Of a stretch of 64,000 nt of DNA, positions 1 through 8,860 are shown one piece after another; position 1 is the stretch's first letter; every line of letters begins with the position of its first letter. Made by a program: the position numbers and the translations under genes. The stretch is from Cupriavidus oxalaticus. GTDB lineage: Bacteria; Pseudomonadota; Gammaproteobacteria; Burkholderiales; Burkholderiaceae. Below the pieces are notes generated by a model. It was given only the letters and a program-made list of their open reading frames with translations. It did no database searches and had not been told where the DNA came from. The stretch covers positions 1,116,001-1,180,000 of the forward strand of contig NZ_CP038636.1 in NCBI RefSeq assembly GCF_004768545.1. Direction: 5' to 3'.

Positions 1-541
1 CGCACACTTTGTTGGCAATGCCCCATGCAACGGCGTTCTTCGCATCGAGCGGCTCGCCCAGCGCGAACATCTCGAAGGCCCGGGCATGTCCGATGCGCAA
101 GGGCAGCAGATAACTCGACGCCGCCTCGGGAACGAGGGCGAGGTTGACGAAAGGCGTGATGAGTTGCGCATCCTCCGCGAGCACGATGTAGTCACAATGG
201 AGCAACATGGTGGTGCCGACGCCGACCGCCTTGCCGTTGACCGCGGCAACTACGGGTTTCGTCGCATTCGCCAGCGCGTGCAGAAAGCGATGCACGTGTC
301 GTTTCGCTGGCCCCTTCCCGGCCGCGATTGCAGCAAATTCCCCAACATCGTTGCCGGCCGTGAAACTGTCTCCATCGCCCTGCAACAGCACAACGCGGAT
401 GCTGGGGTCCAGTTGCGCCGCCTCGATCGTGTCGGCCAGCACGCCGTACATCTCGTTGGTCAGGGCATTCTTCTTGTCAGGCCGGGCAAGCGTAATGGTC
501 AGAATGCCGTCGCTCAGGTCGGTATGAATTTCCGCGGTCAT
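1..541 (-). CDS. Enoyl-CoA hydratase/isomerase family protein, 3' part outside the window
   Basis: The minus strand is open from an ATG (complement at 539-541) to the window edge, giving about 180 residues of a crotonase-superfamily protein. Early residues carry the family motif ARPDKKNAL. A GDGDSFTAGNDV segment forms the first oxyanion-hole region, and GKAVGVGTTMLLHCDY is the second, glycine-rich turn. The later LVPEAASSYLLP stretch resembles the active-site region of delta3,delta2-enoyl-CoA isomerases and short-chain hydratases. Such enzymes act on acyl-CoA intermediates of fatty-acid or aromatic-acid breakdown in the cytoplasm. The C-terminus lies beyond the left edge, so the exact subfamily cannot be fixed. 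Two operator-like palindromes lie directly upstream. Confidence 0.85.
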   Translation of the reverse strand, partial: MTAEIHTDLSDGILTITLARPDKKNALTNEMYGVLADTIEAAQLDPSIRVVLLQGDGDSFTAGNDVGEFAAIAAGKGPAKRHVHRFLHALANATKPVVAAVNGKAVGVGTTMLLHCDYIVLAEDAQLITPFVNLALVPEAASSYLLPLRIGHARAFEMFALGEPLDAKNAVAWGIANKVC

Positions 542-589
542 GGTCGATTTCCAGGTGGGATGAGGATGGACGCCGCAGGCATCCGTGTG

Positions 590-627
590 CTTCGCATGCG
601 AAGTATATATTTATTTCGCGTGCGAAG
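590..627. promoter_or_regulatory. Tandem operator-like palindromes upstream of the enoyl-CoA hydratase gene
   Basis: The palindrome CTTCGCATGCGAAG lies at 590-603. A second near-identical one, TTCGCGTGCGAA, lies at 615-626. The two centres are 24 bp apart with an AT-rich spacer between them. The pair starts about 50 bp upstream of the minus-strand start codon, where a dimeric repressor (for example TetR-type) would act. The regulator is not identified in this window. Confidence 0.5.
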
Positions 628-988
628 CAATCAACCAAGAATGTGCTGCGCTGGACGACCATCAAGATCTCATCGTCCCCGGCAAAGTCTTGAGCCAGCC
701 CGCCCTGGAAAGCACCGCTCGCCTTGATGACTAGCGTGTCGCAGGCAGCTTCCGGGGAAGCTGTATGCATGACAATATTCATATTGTATTGATCCGGTGG
801 ACTACGATAGCCCTGTCTCTCCACCGATGCACTCAAGCGCAGCAGGTCGCTGCCCGAGGGCAGCCGAGAGCGTTCGGAAACATGACTGGGTCTGCAATGC
901 ATACATATTTCACACAAGCCGCAGGAATCACGGGCGATACGCCCCGGCACGGCCACTCTGCCCGCCGCTCGACCGAAGGGGTGGCCAA
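628..988. other. Intergenic region with a 16-bp palindrome at 772-787
   Basis: I find no convincing gene between the hydratase promoter and the permease. Minus-strand reading frames here show no recognisable domain. The palindrome ACAATAT-TC-ATATTGT at 772-787 is a plausible operator. It stands about 200 bp upstream of the permease start. Confidence 0.4.
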
Positions 989-1747
989 ATGGAACTGAAC
1001 ACCACTACCATCCTCGTCACTTTTGCCGGCGTCTTCCTGATCTGCTTCATGAAAGGGGCCTTCGGGGGCGGCTTTGCCATCGTTGGCATTCCCCTGCTGT
1101 CACTCGTAATGGATCCCGTGACTGCCGGCGGCCTGCTCGCGCCACTGTTCGTCGCGATGGATCTGTTCAGCCTGCGCTACTGGAAGCCGTCCACATGGTC
1201 CAGGCCCGACCTGCTCTTGCTGGTGCCCGGCCTGGTGGTCGGCATCGGGGTCGGGTACATGCTGTTCAGGGTGCTGGACCACCGGGCTATCGCCATCATG
1301 ATGGCGGCAGTCACGTTGCTGTTCGTGGGCCTGTGGTTCTTGCGCGGCGGAGAAGTCGTGGTGCGGCCGCGCTCATCGCCCAAGGCCGTGGCCGCCGGCG
1401 TGACATCGGGCATCACCACCATGGTCGCGCACTCGGGCGGGCCACCGCTGGCGATATACCTGCTGCCGCTTGGCCTGAGCAAGCAGGTCTATGCCGGGAC
1501 CACCAGCATGTTCTTCACGGTCGGCAACATCATGAAGGCGGCACCATGGCTGATGCTCGCCAGTCCAGCCGGCGCGGTATGGACATTGATGGCGATCTCC
1601 CTTCTCGCCATTCCTTCAGGCGTCTGGCTGGGGTGGCGCCTGCACGACAAGCTGGACCAGCGGCAGATGTACCGTGCCTGCTATGGCTTGCTCGTGCTGA
1701 CGGCGCTGAAGCTGCTGTGGGACGGTGCGTCGGGTTACCTTCATTGA
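989..1747 (+). CDS. TauE/SafE (DUF81) family permease
   Basis: This 252-residue, very hydrophobic protein starts at MELNTTTIL. It shows the family pattern of an N-terminal membrane repeat containing FMKGAFGGGFAIVGIPLL, and a second repeat beginning at SGITTMVAHSGGPPLAIYLLP. TauE/SafE proteins are inner-membrane exporters or importers of sulfonates, sulfite or organic acids. The ATG at 989 is chosen because the longer frame upstream has no membrane character and the membrane domain begins right after this codon. The gene converges with the MocR-type regulator 16 bp downstream. The substrate cannot be predicted. Confidence 0.85.
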   Translation: MELNTTTILVTFAGVFLICFMKGAFGGGFAIVGIPLLSLVMDPVTAGGLLAPLFVAMDLFSLRYWKPSTWSRPDLLLLVPGLVVGIGVGYMLFRVLDHRAIAIMMAAVTLLFVGLWFLRGGEVVVRPRSSPKAVAAGVTSGITTMVAHSGGPPLAIYLLPLGLSKQVYAGTTSMFFTVGNIMKAAPWLMLASPAGAVWTLMAISLLAIPSGVWLGWRLHDKLDQRQMYRACYGLLVLTALKLLWDGASGYLH

Positions 1748-1763
1748 CAATGCGTAACTGTGT

Positions 1764-3095
1764 TCAGTCTCCCTGGTCCGCCAGGACCTTGTCGACGATC
1801 TCCAGAGATTGCCTCAGCGCTTCGAGCGGCACCGAGGCAAGTGCCAGGCGGATGGCATGAGGCACAGGGTTCGATGCCGCGAAAGGATGCGCGGTCGACA
1901 CGGAGATGCGCTCCCGCAGCAATGCCTTGGCGACGGCATCCGCGCGAACGTTTTTGGGCATTGGCAGCCAGACGAAGTAAGAGTAGGCGTGACGGACGGG
2001 CTTCAGATGTCCGAGCACATCGCCAACTACGCGCTGTCGCAGATTGGCGTCCCTCCGTTTCTCGGCCTCAAGTCTTGCCACGGTGCCATCCTCGAGCCAG
2101 CCGCAGGCAATCCCTGTCATGACAGCGGGCGTTGTCCACGTCGTGGCCCGGATGGTGCGTTCCAGCTTCGGAATCCATTCTCGCGGCGCGCATACCATTC
2201 CGACGCGAAGTCCGGTAGCAACACTTTTTGACAGGCCAGACACATAAACCGTCGCTTCCGGCGCCAATGCAGCCAGAGGCGGCGGAGCGCCCTCTGCCAG
2301 AAATGCATAGGCGCCGTCTTCGATCAGGGTCAGCCCGTGCTGGCGTGCGATCGCGACCAGTTCAGCGCGGCGTCGCATACTCATCACCCATCCGAGCGGG
2401 TTATGAAGCGTCGGCATCGTATAAATGGCCCGTACCCGCCGGCGGCGGCATATGCCTGCGAGCGCATCGAGGTCCGGCCCGCGTGCCGTGGCGGGAATCG
2501 GCACGAGTTCGAGCCGGCATGCGTCAGCCGCGAGCTTGAATCCCGGATAAGTCAGTGCATCGACGGCTACCACGTCGCCGGGATCCAGCAGCGCCATGGC
2601 CGCGGCGGTCAGCCCGTGCTGCGCGCCGCTCACCAATACCGTGGTCGCTGCTGTCGCTGGCACGCCCCGGCTGCCAAGGTGGCGGGCCATGATCGCCCGT
2701 TCGTGTTCCCGTCCGCCATGAGGATGGTATCGAAGCAGCGCCTCCAGATCGCCTGCCCCGGCCAGCCTGCGCAAGGCGGCGCGCAGCAGATCGGTCTGGC
2801 CGGGCATCGACGGATTGTTGAAGCTGAGATCCACCGTGTCTGCGCTCCAGGCAGGCAGGTCGACGCCTTGTCCGGCGGGAAGCACCTCCTTGACGAAGGT
2901 GCCGCGGCCCGCTTCCCCGCTCACCAGTCCCATCGCGTGAAGCTCCGCGTAGACCCGCGTGGCCGTCACCAGAGCCAGACCCTCTCCAGCCGCCAGGTCG
3001 CGATGCGTCGGCAGCCTGGTCCCGGGACTTAGCCTGCCTTCGCGTATATCGTCGGCGAACCGGTCCACTACTTCCTTGTAACGGAGTCGGGGCAT
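1764..3095 (-). CDS. MocR/PdxR-type regulator (GntR DNA-binding domain plus aminotransferase domain)
   Basis: The 443-residue protein has an N-terminal GntR winged helix (about residues 1-75, with TRLPTHRDLA and RVYAELHAMGLV). It is followed by a fold-type I aminotransferase domain. The PLP-binding lysine is Lys290 in YVSGLSKSVATGLRVG. Asn232 (TLHNPLG) and Asp260 (EDGAY) fill the expected cofactor positions. MocR regulators bind PLP or a PLP-amino acid adduct and usually control vitamin B6, amino-acid or transporter genes nearby. The convergent permease is a possible target but not a typical one. Length is normal for the family. Confidence 0.9.
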   Translation of the reverse strand: MPRLRYKEVVDRFADDIREGRLSPGTRLPTHRDLAAGEGLALVTATRVYAELHAMGLVSGEAGRGTFVKEVLPAGQGVDLPAWSADTVDLSFNNPSMPGQTDLLRAALRRLAGAGDLEALLRYHPHGGREHERAIMARHLGSRGVPATAATTVLVSGAQHGLTAAAMALLDPGDVVAVDALTYPGFKLAADACRLELVPIPATARGPDLDALAGICRRRRVRAIYTMPTLHNPLGWVMSMRRRAELVAIARQHGLTLIEDGAYAFLAEGAPPPLAALAPEATVYVSGLSKSVATGLRVGMVCAPREWIPKLERTIRATTWTTPAVMTGIACGWLEDGTVARLEAEKRRDANLRQRVVGDVLGHLKPVRHAYSYFVWLPMPKNVRADAVAKALLRERISVSTAHPFAASNPVPHAIRLALASVPLEALRQSLEIVDKVLADQGD

Positions 3096-3255
3096 TGTTC
3101 TTCATCACCATTGTTGCGGCCCCAATTATCGGCACTACGCCGATGCGGCGCAACGCAACGGGTCAGGCAACCCTGGGGGACACGCCGGACAGAGTGACGG
3201 CGCGCAACCATGACGGATATCGAAATGCACCATTGCCAGAACTGCACGCTCACAT

Positions 3256-3269
3256 ATTGCCTAGGCAAT
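3256..3269. promoter_or_regulatory. Perfect palindrome ATTGCCTAGGCAAT, probable MarR operator
   Basis: This 14-bp perfect palindrome lies just upstream of the proposed MarR start. An identical copy lies at 3763-3776, between marR and the efflux operon. The size and symmetry fit a MarR dimer site. Two copies at the two places where the regulator should act make autoregulation plus efflux control the simplest reading. Confidence 0.75.
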
Positions 3270-3284
3270 GTACTATCCAGACCA

Positions 3285-3746
3285 ATGCCAATCATGACCG
3301 CCCCCACCATGAAGAAGGACATCACCTCCTACGAGCAGCGCGCGCACGTCGGACGCTTGCTCCACCGAAGCGAGAGCCGGCTCGTAGTGGCATTGGACAA
3401 GGAACTGGAGCCGTTCGGGGTCACCGCCGCCCAATATGTGATTCTGGCCGCGCTGTGGTACGACCGCGCGGATACCGCGGCGCAGCTCTGCAAGGAATTG
3501 TCCTATACGCCGGGAGCCATGACCCGCATGATCGACCGGCTCGAGCAAAAGCGACTGGTGTGCCGCGTGCCGCACCCAGACAGCCGCCGAGCCAACAAGC
3601 TGGAGCTGACCGAGCCAGGAAGAGCGACATTTCCCGAGCTGCTGGCGGCGTCGACGACCGTCATCGACCGCTATTTCGGCGGCTACAGCGCAAGCGAGCT
3701 GGCCCTGCTCGAGTCGATGCTCGAACGCATGCTGGCCCAGGAATAA
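3285..3746 (+). CDS. MarR family transcriptional regulator
   Basis: The protein is about 153 residues from the chosen ATG. ATGs at 3294 and 3309 are equally possible, and no strong ribosome site decides. A start at 3210 is rejected because it would place the operator palindrome inside the gene. The winged helix is clear: AAQYVILAALW, then ELSYTPGAMTRMIDRLEQKRLVCRVPHPDSRRANKLELTE, where DSRR is the wing motif. MarR repressors commonly sense phenolic or lipophilic compounds and release efflux genes. This gene lies directly upstream of the ytcA-mdtNOP operon and shares its operator palindrome. Confidence 0.88.
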   Translation: MPIMTAPTMKKDITSYEQRAHVGRLLHRSESRLVVALDKELEPFGVTAAQYVILAALWYDRADTAAQLCKELSYTPGAMTRMIDRLEQKRLVCRVPHPDSRRANKLELTEPGRATFPELLAASTTVIDRYFGGYSASELALLESMLERMLAQE

Positions 3747-3762
3747 TTTTTTTGATCAATAT

Positions 3763-3776
3763 ATTGCCTAGGCAAT
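3763..3776. promoter_or_regulatory. Second copy of palindrome ATTGCCTAGGCAAT before the efflux operon
   Basis: It is identical in all 14 bases to the site at 3256-3269 and stands 41 bp upstream of the first efflux gene. It follows a T-run at the end of marR. This is the likely repressor site of the mdt-type operon. Confidence 0.75.
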
Positions 3777-3816
3777 AGTCAGCCATCGCACATGGCATCC
3801 AACGATGTGAACGCCG

Positions 3817-4143
3817 ATGAAAACCCACCTGATCCCCAAGGATTCACGCAACGCTCCACACGCCCGGCAATGCAGCGCGACGCTCGCCCTCGTCGGGGTG
3901 TCTTTGGTATGCGCGATGCTGGGCGGTTGCGCCACCGCGCCGTCGATCGGCGTGCTGGGCGCGTACTTCCCTGACTGGCTGTTCTGCATCGTGGGCGCTA
4001 TCGCCGGCACGGCAGTGCTCCACGCGATCTTGCGTGCGACGGGGCGCGTGCTGCCTTCCGGCACCCCCTTCCTGCCCCTGGCCTACGGCGCGCTGACGGT
4101 GGTCCTTGCGCTGACCGGGTGGCTGATTTTCTTCCAGAACTGA
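3817..4143 (+). CDS. ytcA: YtcA-like small membrane lipoprotein
   Basis: This 108-residue protein has a basic, serine-rich N-terminus, a hydrophobic stretch and a lipobox-like site (CAMLGGCAT, Cys38). Two further membrane segments follow (DWLFCIVGAIAGTAVL and LAYGALTVVLALTGWLIFF). Size, lipoprotein site and position as first gene of an mdtNOP-type operon match YtcA of enterobacteria. Its function is not known; by position it probably assists the efflux pump. The gene starts 41 bp after the palindromic operator, and the membrane-fusion gene begins 22 bp after its stop. Confidence 0.7.
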   Translation: MKTHLIPKDSRNAPHARQCSATLALVGVSLVCAMLGGCATAPSIGVLGAYFPDWLFCIVGAIAGTAVLHAILRATGRVLPSGTPFLPLAYGALTVVLALTGWLIFFQN

Positions 4144-4165
4144 TTCAAGCGTACGGAGCAAGGCC

Positions 4166-5203
4166 ATGCCTGAAGACACTTCAAACCGAGTCCGCCATGG
4201 CCGTGCCCTGGCGATATTGCTGACCCTGGCGGCTATCGCGCTGACGATCGTGGTCGTCTGGCGGCTTGATACCGCGCCGCGCACCGACGATGCCTACGCC
4301 TATGCGGACACCATCAACGTGGCGCCGGAGGTCAGCGGCCGTATCGTCGAACTGGCCGTCAAGGACAACCAGGCCGTGAAACGCGGCGACGTGCTGTTCC
4401 GGCTCGACCCGCGCCCGTTCGAGGCGCAACTGGAGAAGGCGCGGGCCACGCTGACCGCGCTCGACCGCGAGATCGAGCTGACCCAGCGCTCCGTCAACGC
4501 GCAGAAGCTCGGTGCGGCCTCGGCCAGCGCCAGCGTCGAGCGCGCACGTGCGGCCGCCGAGCAGGCCAAAGACACGCTGGCACGCATGGAGCCGCTGCTG
4601 GGCAGCGAATACGTGGCCGCTGAACAGGTCGACCAGGCACGCACTGCCCGCCGCTCCGCGCAGGCGCAATTGAATGCCGCCGTGCTGGATGCGCAGCGCG
4701 CCACCGCCGGCATCAGCGGTGTCGACGCGCTGGTCGCCAAGCGCGACGTGGTGCGGGCGGAAATCGCGCTGGCCGAACTCAATCTGGAATACGCGACCGT
4801 GCGCGCACCGTTCGACGGCATTGTGGTCAACCTCAAGACCTCGGCCGGTCAATTCGCCGGTGCGGGCCATCCCATATTCACGCTGGCCAACACCACGCGC
4901 TGGTATGTGGTGGCGAATTTCCGCGAATCCGACCTGGCAAATATCAGGCCCGGCGAGAAGACGCAGGTCTACGTCCTGGGCCAGGCGGACAAGCACTTTC
5001 GCGGCGTGGTGGAATCGGTTGGCTACGGAGTGTTCCCCGACGATGGTGGCGCCGACGCCGGCGGCCTGCCGCACGTGCCCCGATCGATCAACTGGGTGCG
5101 CGTGGCCCAGCGCTTCCCGGTCCGCATCCTGGTTGAAAAGCCCGACCCGGTCGTCTTTCGTATCGGCGCCTCGGCCGTGGCGATCCTGACGCCGGACGCT
5201 TGA
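4166..5203 (+). CDS. mdtN: MdtN-like membrane fusion protein of a drug/aromatic-acid efflux pump
   Basis: The 345-residue HlyD/EmrA-class protein has one N-terminal membrane anchor (about residues 12-30). Next comes the first lipoyl half (INVAPEVSGRIVELAVKDNQAVKRGDVLFRLDP), a long alpha-hairpin rich in Ala, Gln and Arg, and the second lipoyl half with YATVRAPFDGIVVNLKTSAGQF. It is expected to bridge the inner-membrane FUSC protein and the outer-membrane channel. It lies 28 bp upstream of the FUSC gene in the order ytcA-mdtN-mdtO-mdtP. The substrate is unknown, but MarR control and FUSC partners suggest aromatic acids or other lipophilic compounds. Confidence 0.87.
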   Translation: MPEDTSNRVRHGRALAILLTLAAIALTIVVVWRLDTAPRTDDAYAYADTINVAPEVSGRIVELAVKDNQAVKRGDVLFRLDPRPFEAQLEKARATLTALDREIELTQRSVNAQKLGAASASASVERARAAAEQAKDTLARMEPLLGSEYVAAEQVDQARTARRSAQAQLNAAVLDAQRATAGISGVDALVAKRDVVRAEIALAELNLEYATVRAPFDGIVVNLKTSAGQFAGAGHPIFTLANTTRWYVVANFRESDLANIRPGEKTQVYVLGQADKHFRGVVESVGYGVFPDDGGADAGGLPHVPRSINWVRVAQRFPVRILVEKPDPVVFRIGASAVAILTPDA

Positions 5204-5231
5204 TCTCTGCTATCCCATCACGAGCAATGCC

Positions 5232-7334
5232 ATGAACATACAAGCAGCCGATCACCAGCGCGAGGTCCTTGCCTCCGTACTGGCAGTAGTGCCCGCATGG
5301 CTTCGCGCCGAGTTGGCGCCGTTTCCCGGGCGCGTGGAGGCGTTATGGCGCTTCCTGCTGAGCACCACGCTCGTCGTCGTGATATCGATGGCCTTGCAGG
5401 TGCCTTTCCTGCCGCTCTCGCTGGTCATGGTGTTCTTCACCGCGCAGGAAAATACCGTGCTGACCCGGCTGTCCGGCATCGTCATGCTGATCGGCACGAC
5501 CATCGCGGTGGTCGCCGGCCTGCTGCTGTTGAAATTCACCATCAACTATCCGCTGCTGCGAATTCTCGCCGCCTGCGCGCTCGCGTTCTGCGGCATGTAT
5601 TTCATGCGCATCAGCAAGCTGGGCGCAATGGGTTACCTGCTCGCGCTCTTCGTCTTTTATTTCCAGAGCTTCGTCGACCAGTCCATGAGTCCCGAGGCGC
5701 TGGTCCGCGCGCTGCTGTGGGTATGGATCGCGATCACGTATCCGATCCTGCTGACAATCACGGTCAACTTCCTGTTCCTGCCGAGCCGCCCTGCCCGCCT
5801 GCTGACCGAGGAGATGCGCCGCCAGATCGATCACGTACTCGCGCAACTCGAGGCCCACCGCACCCATACGGCCGCTCGGCCGCTCGGCACGGAATCCGTT
5901 GCGCGAGCCGTGCTGCTGCTGCATCGTCACCTGGCCTTTGCGGTCCAGGGCGACCAGGCATGGCAGCGCGACCGTGCGTATCACCTTGCGCGCGTCGCGG
6001 CCATCGACCGCCTGCATACCGCAGCCTCGCACCTGTCGAGGCTGCCGTTGACCGCACTCTCGCCGGAGCAAGCCGAACAGATCGTCGCGTTGCAGTCGCA
6101 CTGCCGGGCGTTGCGCACGTCGCTTGCCGATGACACGCCATTCACTTGCGACCCGGACCTTGCCGGCACCCGGCCGGTTGCTGGCCCGCTCGACACCGTG
6201 CTGCGCGAAATGGGACATGCACTGCAGGCAATCGGCGAAGCCGAATTGCTGCCGGCGGCCGCGCCACAGAGCAAAGAGGGATGGATTGCCCGCGATGCCT
6301 TCACCAACGGGGCATATGGCCGCTTCGCGCTGAAGACCGTGCTGGGGGCCGTGCTTTGCTATGTGTTCTATACCGCGGTCCAATGGCCCGGCATCCATAC
6401 CTCGATGCTGACCTGCTTCATCCTTGCGCTGCCAAGCCTCGGCGCGACCTCGCACAAAGGACTGACGCGCGTTGTTGGCTGCGCGCTGGGCAGCGTCGTG
6501 GCCCTGGCGGCGGCCGTCTTCATCATGCCGCACCTCGATACCATCACGGGGCTGCTGGCAGTGACGCTGCCGGTGATCGCCATTGGCGCCTGGATCGCCG
6601 CCGGCTCGCCGCGCACCAACTACATCGGTGTCCAGTTCGTCTTTGCCTTTGCACTGTCGCAGCTTGGCCGTTTCGGGCCGACCACGGACCTGACCGAGAT
6701 CCGCGACCGCATGATCGGCATCCTGATCGGTGTCGGGGTGTCGATCGCCATCTCGACCGTGCTCTGGCCTGAGCGCGAAGGCGATGCGCTCATGCGCCTG
6801 CTGGCGCGGCTGCTGCGCAGCGTCGCCGACGTGGCACGCGCCGGGCAAGCCGCAGACCGCCGGACCCGGCGCGATGCCATCGACAAGGCCCGCCTGCGCG
6901 GCTGGTCGCTGCTGACGCAGAACAAGGAAATGCAGGCACGCGTGGCGCTGGAACCGGGCTGGCAGTACGCGCACGACGCTGTTACGCCCGAAGTCACTAC
7001 GGCCCTGGCGCAAACGCAGGAGATCCTTTTCGCGGTCAACTGGCTCTATGCCCAGGTGGAAAGCGCGGGGCCGGTCCTGCCGCAGGCGACTGCCGATGCG
7101 TTCCGGGCCTGGCTCGAGCACGTTGCAGTGCGGCTGGAACGTATCGCTGGCCAATTCGAACATCCCGACGAACCGGCGTGGCATGCAGCCGACGTAATCC
7201 CTGCCCTGCCTGCCGACATCATCGGCGCCGGTGCGGCATCGACTGGATCACTGGGTGAAATCCTGCAGGCCGCGCGCGTGCTCGACGAGCGCATCGCACA
7301 ACTCGACCGCTGCCCGCCGGCGCCGGTCCATTGA
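5232..7334 (+). CDS. mdtO: MdtO-like FUSC family inner-membrane transporter
   Basis: At 700 residues this has the classic FUSC layout: a membrane bundle at the N-terminus (about residues 35-185), a cytoplasmic part, a second membrane bundle (about 370-515, including TSMLTCFILALPSLGATSHKG), and a soluble tail. FUSC proteins include AaeB (p-hydroxybenzoate efflux) and MdtO. The gene lies between the membrane-fusion and outer-membrane genes, so a tripartite pump is likely. Long minus-strand frames opposite this gene are GC-driven shadows. Confidence 0.87.
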   Translation: MNIQAADHQREVLASVLAVVPAWLRAELAPFPGRVEALWRFLLSTTLVVVISMALQVPFLPLSLVMVFFTAQENTVLTRLSGIVMLIGTTIAVVAGLLLLKFTINYPLLRILAACALAFCGMYFMRISKLGAMGYLLALFVFYFQSFVDQSMSPEALVRALLWVWIAITYPILLTITVNFLFLPSRPARLLTEEMRRQIDHVLAQLEAHRTHTAARPLGTESVARAVLLLHRHLAFAVQGDQAWQRDRAYHLARVAAIDRLHTAASHLSRLPLTALSPEQAEQIVALQSHCRALRTSLADDTPFTCDPDLAGTRPVAGPLDTVLREMGHALQAIGEAELLPAAAPQSKEGWIARDAFTNGAYGRFALKTVLGAVLCYVFYTAVQWPGIHTSMLTCFILALPSLGATSHKGLTRVVGCALGSVVALAAAVFIMPHLDTITGLLAVTLPVIAIGAWIAAGSPRTNYIGVQFVFAFALSQLGRFGPTTDLTEIRDRMIGILIGVGVSIAISTVLWPEREGDALMRLLARLLRSVADVARAGQAADRRTRRDAIDKARLRGWSLLTQNKEMQARVALEPGWQYAHDAVTPEVTTALAQTQEILFAVNWLYAQVESAGPVLPQATADAFRAWLEHVAVRLERIAGQFEHPDEPAWHAADVIPALPADIIGAGAASTGSLGEILQAARVLDERIAQLDRCPPAPVH

Positions 7335-7348
7335 CTGACGAGGGGACC

Positions 7349-8860
7349 ATGAACACCCGCACAACGCATCGCTCAAGGCAACATCATTTCGCCACACGGC
7401 TTGCCGCGACCGCGGCAGCCATCTCGCTGCTACTGGCCACCGCCGGCTGCGCGCTGATTCGCGAGGACACGGCCCCGGCGGCACAGATCCCCGCCGAACA
7501 GATCCGCATGGCGCAGGACGCCGAGCTCCCGCAGGCCGACTGGCCGTCCGCGCAATGGTGGAAGGCCTGCAACGACGACCAGCTCGATGCGCTGGTGGAT
7601 CGCGCATTGCGGGATTCGCCCACGATGGCAGTGGCCACGGCGCGTGTCGACGCCAGCCGCGCGCAGGCGAAACTGGTCGATGCATCGACCGGGCTGCTGG
7701 TCGGACTGTCCGCATCGGTCAACCGCCAGAGCGTGTCGGAGAACGGCTTCCTCGGGCCTTTCGCCCACACCAACCCTGCGCTGGGCACCACGGGTCCGTG
7801 GTACACCGAAGGCACCATCGGCCTGGGTGCCACATACTCGGTCGACCTCTGGGGCAAAGACCGGTCTCGCGTCAATGCCGCGATGGGCGTCGCGCGGGCC
7901 CGCCAGGCCGAGGCTGCGCAGGCGGCTCTGGTGCTGTCGTCGCAGGTGGTTCACGTCTACTACGAGATCCAGACCACCTATGCCCTGCACGACCTGCTGG
8001 TGAAGGCACGGGGCATCCGGCAGGAACAGCTGGAGGCCAGCCAGGCCCGCACCACGCGCGGCCTGGTGGCTCGCACACAGGTGGCAGGCGCCGAGGCCCA
8101 GCGTCTCCAACTCGACCAGCAGATCGACTCCGCGCAGACGCGCATTCGCACGCTGCATGAAATACTGCGACAGTTGACGGGCGCCGGGCCGGACGGCTTG
8201 CCCGCGATCACGCAACGGCCGCTGCAGGACGGCGCCGCTGGCGTGCCGGCCTCGCTTGGCTATGAACTGCTCGCCCGCCGGCCGGACCTGCAGGCGATGC
8301 GCTGGTACGTGCAGTCGTCGATGGATCAGATCGACGCGGCGAGGGCAGCGTTCTATCCGAGCTTCGATATTCGCGCGTTCATCGGGCTGGACTCGCTGCA
8401 CATGTCCGATCTGCTGCGCAAAGCGAGCCGCCAGGTCAACCTGATCCCAGGACTGAGTCTGCCGATCTTCGACAGCGGACGGCTAAATGCCAACCTCGCT
8501 GCGACGCGCTCCCAGAGCAATCTGCTGATCGCCCAGTACAACGAGTCGGTATTGAATGCCGTGCGTGAAGTCGCACAGGCCGGCCTTGAACTGGACAGCC
8601 TGGACCACCAGCAGACATTGCAGGCAGGCAAGCTGAAGGCAGCGGTCTTTGCCTCCGACAGCGCCGCCGCCCAATATCGGCAGGGCCTGCTCGACAAGGC
8701 CACCGCGCGAGAGGCCATGCTGCCAGTACTGATGGAGCAAAGCCAGGCCGTCGAGATCCGCAACCGGCATCTCCAGGCGGCAGTCACGCTGTCGACGGTG
8801 CTGGGAGGCGGCTACAATGCGCAGGGTGAGGGCAAAGATCGCGAGGCGAAGCCTGACTGA
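7349..8860 (+). CDS. mdtP: MdtP-like outer-membrane efflux lipoprotein (NodT family)
   Basis: The start at 7349 is chosen because GAGGGG lies three bases upstream. A TTG at 7331 overlaps the preceding stop and has no such site. The 503-residue product has a signal with lipobox-like LLATAGCAL, then two TolC-type repeats. ASQARTTRGLVARTQVAGAEAQ and the matching AAQYRQGLLDKATAREAMLPVL mark the coiled-coil tips, and the ARRPDLQAMRW motif is typical of NodT proteins. It should form the outer-membrane duct for MdtN/MdtO. It is the last gene of the operon. Confidence 0.87.
   Translation: MNTRTTHRSRQHHFATRLAATAAAISLLLATAGCALIREDTAPAAQIPAEQIRMAQDAELPQADWPSAQWWKACNDDQLDALVDRALRDSPTMAVATARVDASRAQAKLVDASTGLLVGLSASVNRQSVSENGFLGPFAHTNPALGTTGPWYTEGTIGLGATYSVDLWGKDRSRVNAAMGVARARQAEAAQAALVLSSQVVHVYYEIQTTYALHDLLVKARGIRQEQLEASQARTTRGLVARTQVAGAEAQRLQLDQQIDSAQTRIRTLHEILRQLTGAGPDGLPAITQRPLQDGAAGVPASLGYELLARRPDLQAMRWYVQSSMDQIDAARAAFYPSFDIRAFIGLDSLHMSDLLRKASRQVNLIPGLSLPIFDSGRLNANLAATRSQSNLLIAQYNESVLNAVREVAQAGLELDSLDHQQTLQAGKLKAAVFASDSAAAQYRQGLLDKATAREAMLPVLMEQSQAVEIRNRHLQAAVTLSTVLGGGYNAQGEGKDREAKPD

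Noticed and set aside
477..956. 159-codon minus-strand frame upstream of the enoyl-CoA hydratase
   Set aside because: It overlaps the hydratase start and the operator palindromes and shows no recognisable domain.
5343..7184. 613-codon minus-strand frame opposite the FUSC gene
   Set aside because: It is a mirror frame caused by high GC. It contains no domain, is rich in Arg, Gln and His, and the plus strand carries a full FUSC protein.
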